From contig NZ_FOSK01000006.1 in the NCBI RefSeq assembly GCF_900114245.1, positions 1-64,000 on the forward strand: a DNA stretch of 64,000 bases, in the 5' to 3' direction. Shown here in pieces: positions 44,913 to 53,542 of this stretch. Source of the stretch: Pseudovibrio ascidiaceicola (GTDB lineage: Bacteria; Pseudomonadota; Alphaproteobacteria; Rhizobiales; Stappiaceae). Position 1 is the stretch's first letter; each line of letters begins with the position of its first letter. A program made the translations under genes and the position numbers. Below the pieces are notes generated by a model. The model did no database searches. It was not told the DNA's origin and saw only the letters and a program-made list of their open reading frames with translations.

Positions 44913-45803
44913 ATGGTTGTTTTTGCGGTGTCGTCTGCCCTGGCGGCTTCCTTAGGGTGGGCGTGTGGATCAATGTTGGCCCACCGGCCGCTACAACGTG
45001 TTGGGGTTTTTGAGTTTACGCGCATTCAGTTGCTTACATCCGGGGCGATCCTGTGTTTGCTTTGCTCTGTGTTGGGGTATTGGCATACTGTTGATTGGAG
45101 CCAGTGGCCTGCCTTTGTGGTGAGTGTTGTTGTCAGCGTGATTATTGGAAACCTGGCTTTGATGGCGTGTTTGCGTCGGGCTGGGCCACGGCAAACGGAG
45201 CTGCTGCTATCGCTTAAAACGCCAATCGTTGCTGTGCTTGCCTTTGCGTTTCTTGGTGAAGAGCTGAGCTTTACAGAAATTGTTGGCATCGCAATCGCTC
45301 TTTTCGGCATTTGCTTGGCGATTTTGTTTGGAAGTTCTGATCAGGAAACTGAAGCTACTCGTCGCAGTGGCGGGTTGGTTGTGATTGTGTTGCTGGCGCT
45401 TGTTGCAGCTGCTTCGCAAGGGATTGGAATGCTTGTTCTTAAGCCGTTGCTTGTTGCAGGGACCGAGCCTTTGGCGGCATCCGCGGTGCGGGTTACCGGC
45501 GCTGCGTTTATTGTGGCCCTGGTTGGATTGATGCCTGTCTCGGCGGTTCAGGCTTCAACAGAGATGAGCTGGATGCTGTTGTTCCGCGTCGTGCTGCCCG
45601 GTTTCATTGGATATGGCATATCTGTCTCGCTGCTGCTTTATGCCTATGCTCATTATGATGCAGCCGTTGCCAGCATTCTTGGTTCGTTGTCGCCTGTCTT
45701 TATTCTGCCGTTGCTCTGGATGCGAACGGGAAACATGCCCCGCCCGCTGGCTTGGGGTGGTGCACTGCTCTCGCTTGGCGGAACTGCTGTGATTTTGCTG
45801 TAA
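44913..45803 (+). CDS. EamA/DMT-family transporter
   Basis: A 296-residue drug/metabolite transporter with ten membrane segments in two EamA repeats (about 5-140 and 155-295); the second half reads VLPGFIGYGISVSLLLYAYAHYDAAVASILGSLSPVFILPLLW. Members export amino acids or metabolites. GGAGAG lies 7 bases before ATG 44913. It is divergent from hxlR, which probably represses it. Confidence 0.85.
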   Translation: MVVFAVSSALAASLGWACGSMLAHRPLQRVGVFEFTRIQLLTSGAILCLLCSVLGYWHTVDWSQWPAFVVSVVVSVIIGNLALMACLRRAGPRQTELLLSLKTPIVAVLAFAFLGEELSFTEIVGIAIALFGICLAILFGSSDQETEATRRSGGLVVIVLLALVAAASQGIGMLVLKPLLVAGTEPLAASAVRVTGAAFIVALVGLMPVSAVQASTEMSWMLLFRVVLPGFIGYGISVSLLLYAYAHYDAAVASILGSLSPVFILPLLWMRTGNMPRPLAWGGALLSLGGTAVILL

Positions 45804-45850
45804 GGGGATTGGTGTCAGCAGTTGAATTGCTGCTGGCACGCTTTGCTTTA

Positions 45851-47668
45851 TTAGAAGCTGAGCTGCAAGTCGTGTCTTGCAAAGAGATCATGGAAGCTCT
45901 TTACGAGACCGTTTGCAATTCCAGTTGCGTTTTCCGACGGATCACTCGGGAAGAAAAAGGCATCTGTTACTGCCTGCTTTTGTTCCAAGAATTCACCCTC
46001 TGAGATTGTGTTTTCATCAGGGGAATCTAACGAGTCCAGTAAGGGTGCAAACAACTGAACGAATGGGCCTTTCAGTGTGGATGAGATCACTGAAGCGGTC
46101 GCATAAGCTTCTGTCGGATGTTTCCCAGCCTGCTGAAGACGATTGACCAGCTGTTCTTCGACATTTGTTGAAATGAGCTCGATAGCCTCACTCACAACTT
46201 GCGAATTTTCCTTGAGCTTCTCGGAGCAGAAAGCGTTGTTTAGCTGTTGCTGGATCTCCGGGTGCTCTTTGAAAATCTTCGTGAAGTGACGCTCTGCGGC
46301 GAACTTGTTGTCGTCACCACCCAAGCCATCCGCATTGTTGGAGTGCTTTGCTATAAACTCGGTCAGCAGCTCTGCATTGATTTCATCAGCGGTCAGATGT
46401 TCTACAAAGCCTTTGATGATTTCATTGGCGGTTTGAGCTGATTCTATCTGCTTGCCAAGCTCAGCCTTTGCTGCGTTGACGATGCCGCCTTGTTCCTGAA
46501 AGTCATTGCCGTCTTTTATAGAACGCACGATTTCCTTGGCAGCTATATCAGGCAACCATTTCTGCGCGGCCCTTATTTCTTTTGGGGTTCCTTCAGGCAC
46601 AAACGGGGCAATTTGCGAGCTGAACTCATCTGTTTGCGCTGCTTCTCTCAGTGTCGATTTCAACACGTCCTGAACAGCGCTGTTGATGATGCTTTTTTGG
46701 AGAATATCTTCGATCTGATCAGTAATGTCGTTCGTGCCTTCAGGACCGGAAACCGTGTTGAAGACGCCGTTCAATACGGTTGCGATTTCACCGAATGCCC
46801 CTGCGCTTATCTTCTCTGCGGGCAGGCCCAACTCTGAAAAGACGCTTTCAAGCAAAGTACCGCCTGCGCTAACTGACTGCAGTGCTGCAATGGCCCGTAG
46901 CTGATTGCCTACTGCCTGTTGTACCTGTTCATCTTTCAAACTGCCGCGAATAAAAGTGTTTGATTTGTCTGGTCTGGACTGCTCTTCCAGTTTGATTTTT
47001 GTGTTTTCCTGAAGGTTGAAAATTTGCCCGGGAGAAACATTGTCCCAATCTATCTGGATACCAGCACTTGATGCGATTACTTTCAAGTGTTCTGGATCGC
47101 CCAGTGCCTCGATGTGTTGAGTGATGCTTGCGTCTATTGCTGCCAGATTCTTCGCAACATCTTCTGCAATCTGTGAGACAATTGCTTTTAGTTGCTCAGG
47201 ATTTTCGCCAGCCTTTGTAAACTCACTGGAGCCTTCCAGCAATTTGGTGATATTGGCTGCTACCTCTGCACCATGCGTTTTGGTGATGCTTGTGAGGATA
47301 GCCGCTTGTGTAGTTACATTGAGCTCTTCGGCTTTATTTTCCTGAGTTGTGAGTGCCAACTCAACCGAGCTCAGTACTTGTGCTTTGGTCAGGCTGTGGG
47401 CTTTCCCATCACCTGGTACGAAAGCCTTGTAAGCGGCTTCACCGACGTCTTTGCCGAATTCTGTTTTTAATGCTTCCTGAAATCGGGTCTGGTCTGCAGA
47501 CTTCTGGCTATCTCCAGTGATATGGAGTTTGGCCCAGGAAAGCACTTTTCCGCCAACCGATGTATGAGAGGTGCGTTGTGTAACGGCCTCTTGCGTAGTG
47601 TGCAGTTTGTCCAGACCGTTGTCGAGTTGGGCTGCAGTTACAAAACTGGAGAGTTCAACGGTGCTCAT
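45851..47668 (-). CDS. Large orphan protein, putative type III secreted effector
   Basis: A 605-residue protein without membrane segments, with no family I recognise. The N-terminus is Ser/Thr-rich and amphipathic (MSTVELSSFVTAAQ), with no Sec signal, as in type III substrates. The rest is helical, rich in Glu, Gln, Ala and Asn, with a single Cys (near 485). An EF-hand-like loop reads DSPDENTISEGEF at 548-560. The main clue is the gene directly upstream, a CesT-like chaperone whose stop overlaps this start (ATGA). No catalytic motif was found. Effector status is inference; a secreted or surface toxin-like role by another route is the alternative. Confidence 0.6.
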   Translation of the reverse strand: MSTVELSSFVTAAQLDNGLDKLHTTQEAVTQRTSHTSVGGKVLSWAKLHITGDSQKSADQTRFQEALKTEFGKDVGEAAYKAFVPGDGKAHSLTKAQVLSSVELALTTQENKAEELNVTTQAAILTSITKTHGAEVAANITKLLEGSSEFTKAGENPEQLKAIVSQIAEDVAKNLAAIDASITQHIEALGDPEHLKVIASSAGIQIDWDNVSPGQIFNLQENTKIKLEEQSRPDKSNTFIRGSLKDEQVQQAVGNQLRAIAALQSVSAGGTLLESVFSELGLPAEKISAGAFGEIATVLNGVFNTVSGPEGTNDITDQIEDILQKSIINSAVQDVLKSTLREAAQTDEFSSQIAPFVPEGTPKEIRAAQKWLPDIAAKEIVRSIKDGNDFQEQGGIVNAAKAELGKQIESAQTANEIIKGFVEHLTADEINAELLTEFIAKHSNNADGLGGDDNKFAAERHFTKIFKEHPEIQQQLNNAFCSEKLKENSQVVSEAIELISTNVEEQLVNRLQQAGKHPTEAYATASVISSTLKGPFVQLFAPLLDSLDSPDENTISEGEFLEQKQAVTDAFFFPSDPSENATGIANGLVKSFHDLFARHDLQLSF

Positions 47669-48144
47669 ACTCTTGCTCCAAAATCTGCGAAATTATCGGT
47701 CTGGCAGGGGGTGATGTGGTTTGGGTTATCCCAGTTTGGGCTGAGACTTTCAGGATTTTTGAGGCGCTCGTGCCAGGACGCGGCTGTGCGAATGAACATG
47801 TCCAGCTTGTTGTGCAAAGCGAAGGAGGACCTGTCGGAGATCGTCACCACCATGGAGAGGTTTACGCAACTTGCTTTTGGGCTGATGTTGAACGCCATGG
47901 CATGGCTGTCAGCAAACACGCAATTGGCCTGCATCAGGGCTTCAAGGACTTGCGGACTGTTGGTATCGCGTTTGCTGATAACTGCGTTGAAAAGCAGGGT
48001 CTGGCTTTCGTCTCGCCAGACGATGCTCATGGCGAGGTCATGATCAAGACCAAGGAAAATCTGACCATCTTCGTTCAAAGAGAAGTTGTCAAAGCCAATT
48101 CTGTTGCCGAGTTCGATCAGCAGTGCGTTTACCAAATCAGTCAT
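47665..48144 (-). CDS. CesT/Tir-type type III secretion chaperone
   Basis: A 159-residue small protein whose first 60 residues fit the CesT chaperone fold: LLIELGNRIGFDNFSLNEDGQIFLGLD, then AMSIVWRDESQTLLFNAVI, followed by an LEALMQANCVF helix and a second strand set (SKASCVNLSMVV). Such chaperones dimerise in the cytosol and bind the N-terminal part of one effector, and are encoded directly before it. Here the stop overlaps the start of the 605-residue gene by 4 bases. No type III machinery genes are in the window. The last 30 residues are unlike the family. Confidence 0.7.
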   Translation of the reverse strand: MTDLVNALLIELGNRIGFDNFSLNEDGQIFLGLDHDLAMSIVWRDESQTLLFNAVISKRDTNSPQVLEALMQANCVFADSHAMAFNISPKASCVNLSMVVTISDRSSFALHNKLDMFIRTAASWHERLKNPESLSPNWDNPNHITPCQTDNFADFGARV

Positions 48145-48307
48145 GCAGTCTCGCGCGCCTCACCATAGGACTTATATGTCGTTGATGCTGTTCCTTGGAG
48201 TGAAGACGGTTTGTCTGCTGCAAGTTTGTGCATCTGTAAGACTAGGTTTAGCGAGGGGGAGGAGAGGCTGCTGTCTTGTTTGGTACAGGTTGCCGACAAA
48301 CTTGTGA

Positions 48308-48337
48308 CCCTCGCATACTTTGCTGCGTATGCGAGGG
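48308..48337. other. 11-bp perfect hairpin between MATE and chaperone genes
   Basis: CCCTCGCATAC (48308-48318) / GTATGCGAGGG (48327-48337), loop TTTGCTGC, no T-run. It lies just after the MATE stop on the minus strand and may protect or end that transcript. Confidence 0.5.
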
Positions 48338-48344
48338 CGGTTGG

Positions 48345-49727
48345 TTATGTATTCGCGAGAACTGTAGCCGGAGCGGCGGCTCGTTTGTGGGCGAGCACGA
48401 TGACAAAGGTGAGCGCCAGTAGGAGAACCTCGGAGAACACACTGGCGTACCAAATACCGGCTTCTCCCATTGCATAAGGCAGGATGAGAGTAAGCGGGAC
48501 TGCGAACAGGTAGGTTTTGGCCAGCATCAGAATGCCTGCACGGGCAGCGTCACCGATCGCCTGAAAGAATGTGCCTACCATCATCAATGGACCAGAGAGG
48601 AAGAACATCATAGACACGATTGGTATGATGCGTTCGACGTCTGCAATTGTGGCTGCATCATCGACAAAGATTGCGCCCAGTTGGGAGCTGAACAGGAAGT
48701 AGATTGCCTGAACTCCACCGCAATAGATGAGCGAGATTATGATTGCGATCTTCAGGGTTTGCGCAGTTCTATCGTGTTTTTGGGCGCCGTAGTTGTTTCC
48801 TGAAATGGATTGCAGCGCCATGCTGAGACCCAGCAGAGGCAGGAACGTGAAGGTCATCATTCTGGTGATGATGCCATAGGCTCCAGCGGTGACTTCATAG
48901 TTGCTTCCGGCCCAAAGCTGAATTGCAAACAGCGTGACGGCTGCAGCCAGAGAAACACCCGTATAGCCAAGGCTTTGGGGGACACCAAGGGCGATGAGGG
49001 ACTTCCATTGGAAGCTCACTGGTCGCCAGTTCAGGAAGGAAAGTTTCCCGCGTTTGGATGTGTAGTAGACGACCAGCGCAACTAGGGAAATCAACTGTGC
49101 AGTCAATGTTCCATAAGCAGAGCCTGCCACGCCCCAGCCGAATTGAACCACATAGAGCCAATCAAAGAAGATGTTCAGGAATGCAGAACTCAGGGTGATG
49201 ACTGTCATTAGGGGTAGTAGTCCCTCACAACGGAGCCTGTCGATGTTGATGGATAGGACGAACCCTAGCGGTGAACCCAGAATGAGGATCGCCATGTATT
49301 GATAGCCAATACGGGCTAGTTCGTCAGAGCCGTTGGTCAGGAACAGAGCTAACTGAAATCCTGCGACCAGAAAGCTCACTATAAGGCTGCCGCAGACGAT
49401 CAAGGCGAGGGCGATTGCGCTGTCGATGATTTTTTTTGCGATGCGGTGGTTGTTTGCGCCAAAAGCCCTTGCGTAGATGCTGGCGAAGCCGTTGGAGACG
49501 AGCGTGAACAGGGACACCAAAATCATGAAGAGAGGGAACATGAGTGTGACGCCTGTCAGCGCCTGTGTGCTCACGTAGGTTCCCAGAAAATAAGCGTCGA
49601 CGACCGTGTGTAAGCCGTTGACCATCATGACAAGGCTGAGGGGGATTGCGGTTTTTGCAAAGAGTATAGGTATGGAGCCGGACAGAAAAATATTGTCCGG
49701 TTTGGAAGAAGAAACGTCTGACATCAA
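48345..49727 (-). CDS. MATE family efflux transporter
   Basis: A 460-residue multidrug/toxin extrusion pump with 12 membrane segments in two halves. It opens SIPILFAKTAIPLSLVMMVNGLHTVVDAYFLGTYVS; the second half starts near LIALGVPQSLGYTGVSLAAAVTLFAIQ (about 240). Close to the MepA/NorM-like branch. The substrate is not deducible. It diverges from a VOC gene, with about 300 bases between. Confidence 0.88.
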   Translation of the reverse strand: MMSDVSSSKPDNIFLSGSIPILFAKTAIPLSLVMMVNGLHTVVDAYFLGTYVSTQALTGVTLMFPLFMILVSLFTLVSNGFASIYARAFGANNHRIAKKIIDSAIALALIVCGSLIVSFLVAGFQLALFLTNGSDELARIGYQYMAILILGSPLGFVLSINIDRLRCEGLLPLMTVITLSSAFLNIFFDWLYVVQFGWGVAGSAYGTLTAQLISLVALVVYYTSKRGKLSFLNWRPVSFQWKSLIALGVPQSLGYTGVSLAAAVTLFAIQLWAGSNYEVTAGAYGIITRMMTFTFLPLLGLSMALQSISGNNYGAQKHDRTAQTLKIAIIISLIYCGGVQAIYFLFSSQLGAIFVDDAATIADVERIIPIVSMMFFLSGPLMMVGTFFQAIGDAARAGILMLAKTYLFAVPLTLILPYAMGEAGIWYASVFSEVLLLALTFVIVLAHKRAAAPATVLANT

Positions 49728-50029
49728 AACTGCTTTCAGTTCAGAAGCGGGAAAAAGCTGGGGCTCGCGTTGCCAGTAAACCGCTGAAATAATGCGGTTT
49801 GATGTAGAAAATATGGAGCTTCACCAGAGCGGTATGCTTGCGAGCGGCGGGTGTCCTAACCACACCACGATCATAGGTGGAGTGCATTTTTACTGCAAGT
49901 GGATGCGCTCAATTGAGCAAGATTTGTGAACTGGTATATGGCAGTTTGAATTTGCGTCGTGTTGCGGTTGACGGGGGTAGCTTGCGCGACCTACTCCTCT
50001 TGCAGTCAATTCTGCTGAGAGGTCCTTCC
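49728..50029. other. Divergent promoter region
   Basis: Lies between the MATE gene (-) and the VOC gene (+). An open frame continues upstream of the VOC start but has no conserved residues. I see no convincing -35/-10 or operator. Confidence 0.4.
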
Positions 50030-50425
50030 ATGGCAAAAGCAATTCACATGATGATCCGGGTTTTGGATGAAGAGCGTTCGCTTGCGTTTTACCGCAAGGG
50101 GTTTGGTCTGGAGGTTGCTGAGCGACTGGATTTTGACAGCTTCACTCTGGTTTATCTGCGTAATGCTGAAAATGATTTTGAGGTTGAGCTTACGGTCAAC
50201 AAAGACCGCAGCGAACCGTACTCCTTAGGTGACGGTTACGGCCACATCGCGTTTTGTGTGGATGGACTTGCTGCTGAGCATAAGCGTTTTCAGGAGGAAG
50301 GGCTTGCTCCTGAGGACATCAAAGAGTTCTTCGTGGAAGGCAAGTTGCTGGCACGGTTCTTCTTTGTGACTGATCCCGATGGATATCGAATCGAGATGTT
50401 GGAGCGGCATGGGCGATACCAGTAG
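50030..50425 (+). CDS. VOC-superfamily protein, lactoylglutathione-lyase-like
   Basis: A 131-residue glyoxalase I-type protein: HMMIRVLDEERSLAFYRKGFGLEVAERLDF, then YLRNAENDFEVELTVN with the metal-site Glu, YGHIAFCVDGLAAEHKRF with the metal-site His, and DPDGYRIEMLERH with the final Glu. These are the glyoxalase I metal positions, so methylglyoxal detoxification is possible. GAGAGG lies about 7 bases before ATG 50030. Confidence 0.82.
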   Translation: MAKAIHMMIRVLDEERSLAFYRKGFGLEVAERLDFDSFTLVYLRNAENDFEVELTVNKDRSEPYSLGDGYGHIAFCVDGLAAEHKRFQEEGLAPEDIKEFFVEGKLLARFFFVTDPDGYRIEMLERHGRYQ

Positions 50426-50437
50426 CCGCTTCCCAAC

Positions 50438-51361
50438 TTAGTACTCGATCGCCTTTTCAGCCAGTGTCGGAGGGGAGCTTTTGGCGAGCTCCTCTTTGCT
50501 GTGGCTTTTGAAGGTGTGCGTAAAACCTTCCCGCAGTTTGTAGTGCGGCTGCCAGTCGAAGTTTTCCAAATACCTGGTTACATCGAGCGCGCAATCGTAA
50601 TCGCGGAAGGGGAAATACTCACGAGCCGGGATGCCGGGGGCCATGTCACTCCCATAGAGAATTTCCGGCTCGATTTCCGCAATACTGCAGAGCATCTTCA
50701 CCCACTTTTCGATGGTCAGGATATGCGGGTCGGCCAGATTGACGGCTTCGGTCGGCATGGCATGCATAGCCAACAAATAAAGAATGAAGCTGGCGAGATC
50801 TTCTTCATGCAGAAACTGCAGTTTGGTCTGGCCATCACCGGGCAAGATGATCGGGCGTTCTGTTAAAGCACGTGCCCAAACAAATTGCTCTCGGTCAATA
50901 TCGTTGTTGGGGCCATACAGGTAAGGCGGGCGGATGGCGACGGCAGGCGTATGTTCCTGATTCAGCAGGAAGTGATCGGCTTCAGATTTGTCTCTGCCAT
51001 AAACACCCCACACAGACGCTCCACCGATCGGGTCTTTTTCGCTCGGTAAGTGCCCTTTGGTTTCTTTGTAAACCGCTGCGCTGGAGAGGTGAATCCACTT
51101 TTTGGCATGGATGCCGAAGGTGTTGAATGCAATCCTCGACTGCTCTCGCGTATAAGCGCTTGTATCGATTACCGCTTCAAATTTATCAGCGATCTGCTGC
51201 ATGGCAAAGGGATCGTTTCTGTCTGCAACCAACTGCCTGGTTCCCGGAACAGGGCGTGTGCCTCTGTTGAGCAGGGTTACATTATATCCCTTCGAAAGTA
51301 GCGCCGGGATGAGAGACGCACCCACGAAGCCCGATCCGCCTATGACTAACAAGTTATGCAT
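50438..51361 (-). CDS. NAD-dependent epimerase/dehydratase family protein
   Basis: A 307-residue extended short-chain dehydrogenase. Rossmann GGSGFVGASL at about 8-17; catalytic Y-x-x-x-K as YGRDK near 119-123 with a Ser of HLSSAAVY upstream; substrate-side IRPPYLYGPNND near 140. ATG 51361 is the likely start; a GTG at 51388 is possible. Similar proteins act on nucleotide sugars, but the RNxG...LNRG pattern also occurs in chloroplast-type RNA-binding SDRs. Not in an operon. Confidence 0.75.
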   Translation of the reverse strand: MHNLLVIGGSGFVGASLIPALLSKGYNVTLLNRGTRPVPGTRQLVADRNDPFAMQQIADKFEAVIDTSAYTREQSRIAFNTFGIHAKKWIHLSSAAVYKETKGHLPSEKDPIGGASVWGVYGRDKSEADHFLLNQEHTPAVAIRPPYLYGPNNDIDREQFVWARALTERPIILPGDGQTKLQFLHEEDLASFILYLLAMHAMPTEAVNLADPHILTIEKWVKMLCSIAEIEPEILYGSDMAPGIPAREYFPFRDYDCALDVTRYLENFDWQPHYKLREGFTHTFKSHSKEELAKSSPPTLAEKAIEY

Positions 51362-51550
51362 ATTTTGCAGTGCCTTAGAACTTTCCACTCTCAGTCTCAG
51401 AAACCTAGCATAGTGGGATTAAAGAAACCTGTCTGCGTGGCAATAGTTGAGCACCCATCCATTTTCGTTGAAATATTGAACCTTGCAATGACTGGTGTGA
51501 GGCGGCACAAATGGTCAACTTCAATTTATAGAATACGGGGATATTGACCC

Positions 51551-52672
51551 ATGGCATCCAACAAGCTCTTGCTTCTTCCTGGTGACGGAATTGGTCCTGA
51601 AATCATGGAGGAGGTAAAAAAGGTTATCGCTTGGCTCAACGAGCAGGGCGAAGATACTTACGAGTATGACGAAGGCCTTGTTGGTGGTAGTGCCTACGAC
51701 GCACACGGCGTCTCCATTTCTGAAGAAGATATGGCGAAAGCGCAGGCAGCTGATGCTGTTATCTTTGGTGCTGTTGGCGGCCCTAAATGGGACGACGTAC
51801 CTTATGAGGTGCGCCCTGAAGCTGGTTTGCTGCGCCTGCGTAAAGACCTTGGCCTGTTTGCAAACCTTCGCCCTGCGATTTGCTATCCAGCGCTGGCTGA
51901 TGCGTCTTCCTTGAAGCCGGATGTCATTGAAGGATTGGACATTCTGATCGTTCGCGAACTGACCGGTGGTGTTTACTTCGGTGAGCCGAAAGAAATCATC
52001 GATCTGGACAACGGCCAGAAGCGCGGTATCGACACGCAGGTTTACGACAGCTACGAGATTGAGCGTATTGCTGGTGTTGCCTTTGACCTTGCACGCACCC
52101 GTGACAACAAAGTTTGTTCCATGGAAAAGCGCAATGTGATGAAGTCCGGTGTGCTTTGGAATGAGGTTGTAACTGCCACACACAAAGCAAACTACGCTGA
52201 TGTTGAGCTGGACCACATGCTGGCAGATGCTGGCGGCATGCAGCTGGTGCGTTGGCCAAAGCAGTTTGACGTTATTGTAACGGACAACCTGTTTGGGGAC
52301 ATGCTGTCTGATGTTGCGGCGATGCTGACTGGTTCTCTGGGTATGCTGCCTTCCGCATCATTGGGCGCGCCTGATGACTCTACCGGAAAGCGTAAAGCTC
52401 TTTATGAGCCAGTACATGGTTCTGCTCCAGACATTTCTGGTACAGGTGCTGCTAACCCAATTGCAATGATTGCAAGTTTTGCTATGGCGCTGCGCTACTC
52501 CTTCCAGAAGATTGCAGAGGCCGACATGGTTGAAAAAGCAATCTCCAATGCGCTGGACAAAGGTCTGCGTACAAAAGACATTGCGAAGGATGGTGAAGCA
52601 ACCATCACCACCGCACAAATGGGCGATGCCATTGTTGCTGAACTGACTGCTCTTGCAGGTGTTTCAGCATAA
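51551..52672 (+). CDS. leuB: 3-isopropylmalate dehydrogenase
   Basis: Oxidises and decarboxylates 3-isopropylmalate to 2-ketoisocaproate in leucine synthesis; NAD and Mg2+ dependent. 373 residues. [16 protein letters not shown] at the N-terminus; [36 protein letters not shown] near 75-110 with the substrate arginines; REILTGG-type [10 protein letters not shown] near 136; metal/NAD site [28 protein letters not shown] near 244-271. Other leu genes are not adjacent. A perfect terminator follows. Confidence 0.95.
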   Translation: MASNKLLLLPGDGIGPEIMEEVKKVIAWLNEQGEDTYEYDEGLVGGSAYDAHGVSISEEDMAKAQAADAVIFGAVGGPKWDDVPYEVRPEAGLLRLRKDLGLFANLRPAICYPALADASSLKPDVIEGLDILIVRELTGGVYFGEPKEIIDLDNGQKRGIDTQVYDSYEIERIAGVAFDLARTRDNKVCSMEKRNVMKSGVLWNEVVTATHKANYADVELDHMLADAGGMQLVRWPKQFDVIVTDNLFGDMLSDVAAMLTGSLGMLPSASLGAPDDSTGKRKALYEPVHGSAPDISGTGAANPIAMIASFAMALRYSFQKIAEADMVEKAISNALDKGLRTKDIAKDGEATITTAQMGDAIVAELTALAGVSA

Positions 52673-52701
52673 GCGACTGCCAGAATTCTAGAATTTTGAA
52701 G

Positions 52702-52736
52702 CAGGGCTTCCGTTGGTTCGGAAGCCCTGTTTTTTA
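52702..52736 (+). terminator. Intrinsic terminator of leuB
   Basis: Perfect 11-bp stem CAGGGCTTCCG / CGGAAGCCCTG, loop TTGGTT, then TTTTTT. Confidence 0.95.
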
Positions 52737-52905
52737 TGATTGCTTATAAAAGGGAAATAAGATCTGTTTGCGAGGGAGCTAGCTCTTGATCCTAGAAGTA
52801 AGTTCTGATCGGCTTGCTGTTCAAGTGAAGCATACAAACCTTCTCGCTAAAAGAGGAAGCAAGAAGTAAAATTACTACAATTCGTAAATTAAGAAATGGC
52901 CCGCT

Positions 52906-53514
52906 ATGAATTTAAAAAAGCCTGAAAGAAGATTTGAACAGGCAACACAAGCAATAGTAAATATTAAAAATAGTAAAACAGTAAATGAATACGAAGATAA
53001 CTGGCGTTCTTTTTTGACTTCAGCAAATGGAGTCTATTCTACGCTGGAACAAGCAATGAAAGGTTCTGAGAGGACAGAGCAAGCCTTTAAGAGATTAAAA
53101 GCCGAGAGAAAAAAAGATCCACTGATGCAATATTTGCATCAAGCAAGAAATGCAGAAGAACATTCAATTCAAGAAGTAACAGAAACGGTGCCTGGCGCTA
53201 CAACAATTGGTGGGGGTGGCCCAGAGTTTAGCAAGGCGTTCAGGGCAAGTTTCTCAATAAACAATGGAGTGCTAGGAGGAGTGGGCGGCAACCCTCCGGA
53301 AATTAGTCCATTAGATGGAAAGCCTGTATTGATAAAGCAAATAGGGCCGCAGGTTAAGTTAAAATCGGTTACTAATTATGGGAAGAAATATCCGGTACCG
53401 CGAGAGCATAAGGGTAAGGAAATAGAAATTCCTACCCCTATAGAAGCTGCGGAGTTTGCGCTGTCATACTTGTCTGAAGTCCTTGAAAAGGTAAGGAAGA
53501 TCGAAGCAAGATAG
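52906..53514 (+). CDS. AT-rich hypothetical protein with a HEPN-like RxxxxH motif
   Basis: A 202-residue soluble protein, markedly more AT-rich than its surroundings and with many Lys codons, which suggests recent transfer. I do not know a family. The N-terminal half (about 1-95) is all helical and carries QARNAEEHS near 80-88, an R-x4-H with Asn after the Arg, as in HEPN ribonucleases. The middle has a Gly-rich turn (TIGGGGPEF); the C-terminal helix (EAAEFALSYLSEVLEKVRK) may form a second bundle. No partner gene (MNT nucleotidyltransferase or antitoxin) is next to it. HEPN assignment is tentative. Confidence 0.5.
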   Translation: MNLKKPERRFEQATQAIVNIKNSKTVNEYEDNWRSFLTSANGVYSTLEQAMKGSERTEQAFKRLKAERKKDPLMQYLHQARNAEEHSIQEVTETVPGATTIGGGGPEFSKAFRASFSINNGVLGGVGGNPPEISPLDGKPVLIKQIGPQVKLKSVTNYGKKYPVPREHKGKEIEIPTPIEAAEFALSYLSEVLEKVRKIEAR

Positions 53515-53542
53515 ACGTGGTATTGTGATGCATTAGCACCTT

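Noticed and set aside
45851-47668. Large adhesin or RTX-type toxin as identity of the 605-residue protein
   Set aside because: No Gly-Asp-rich repeats, Sec signal or beta-repeat periodicity; only one EF-hand-like loop.
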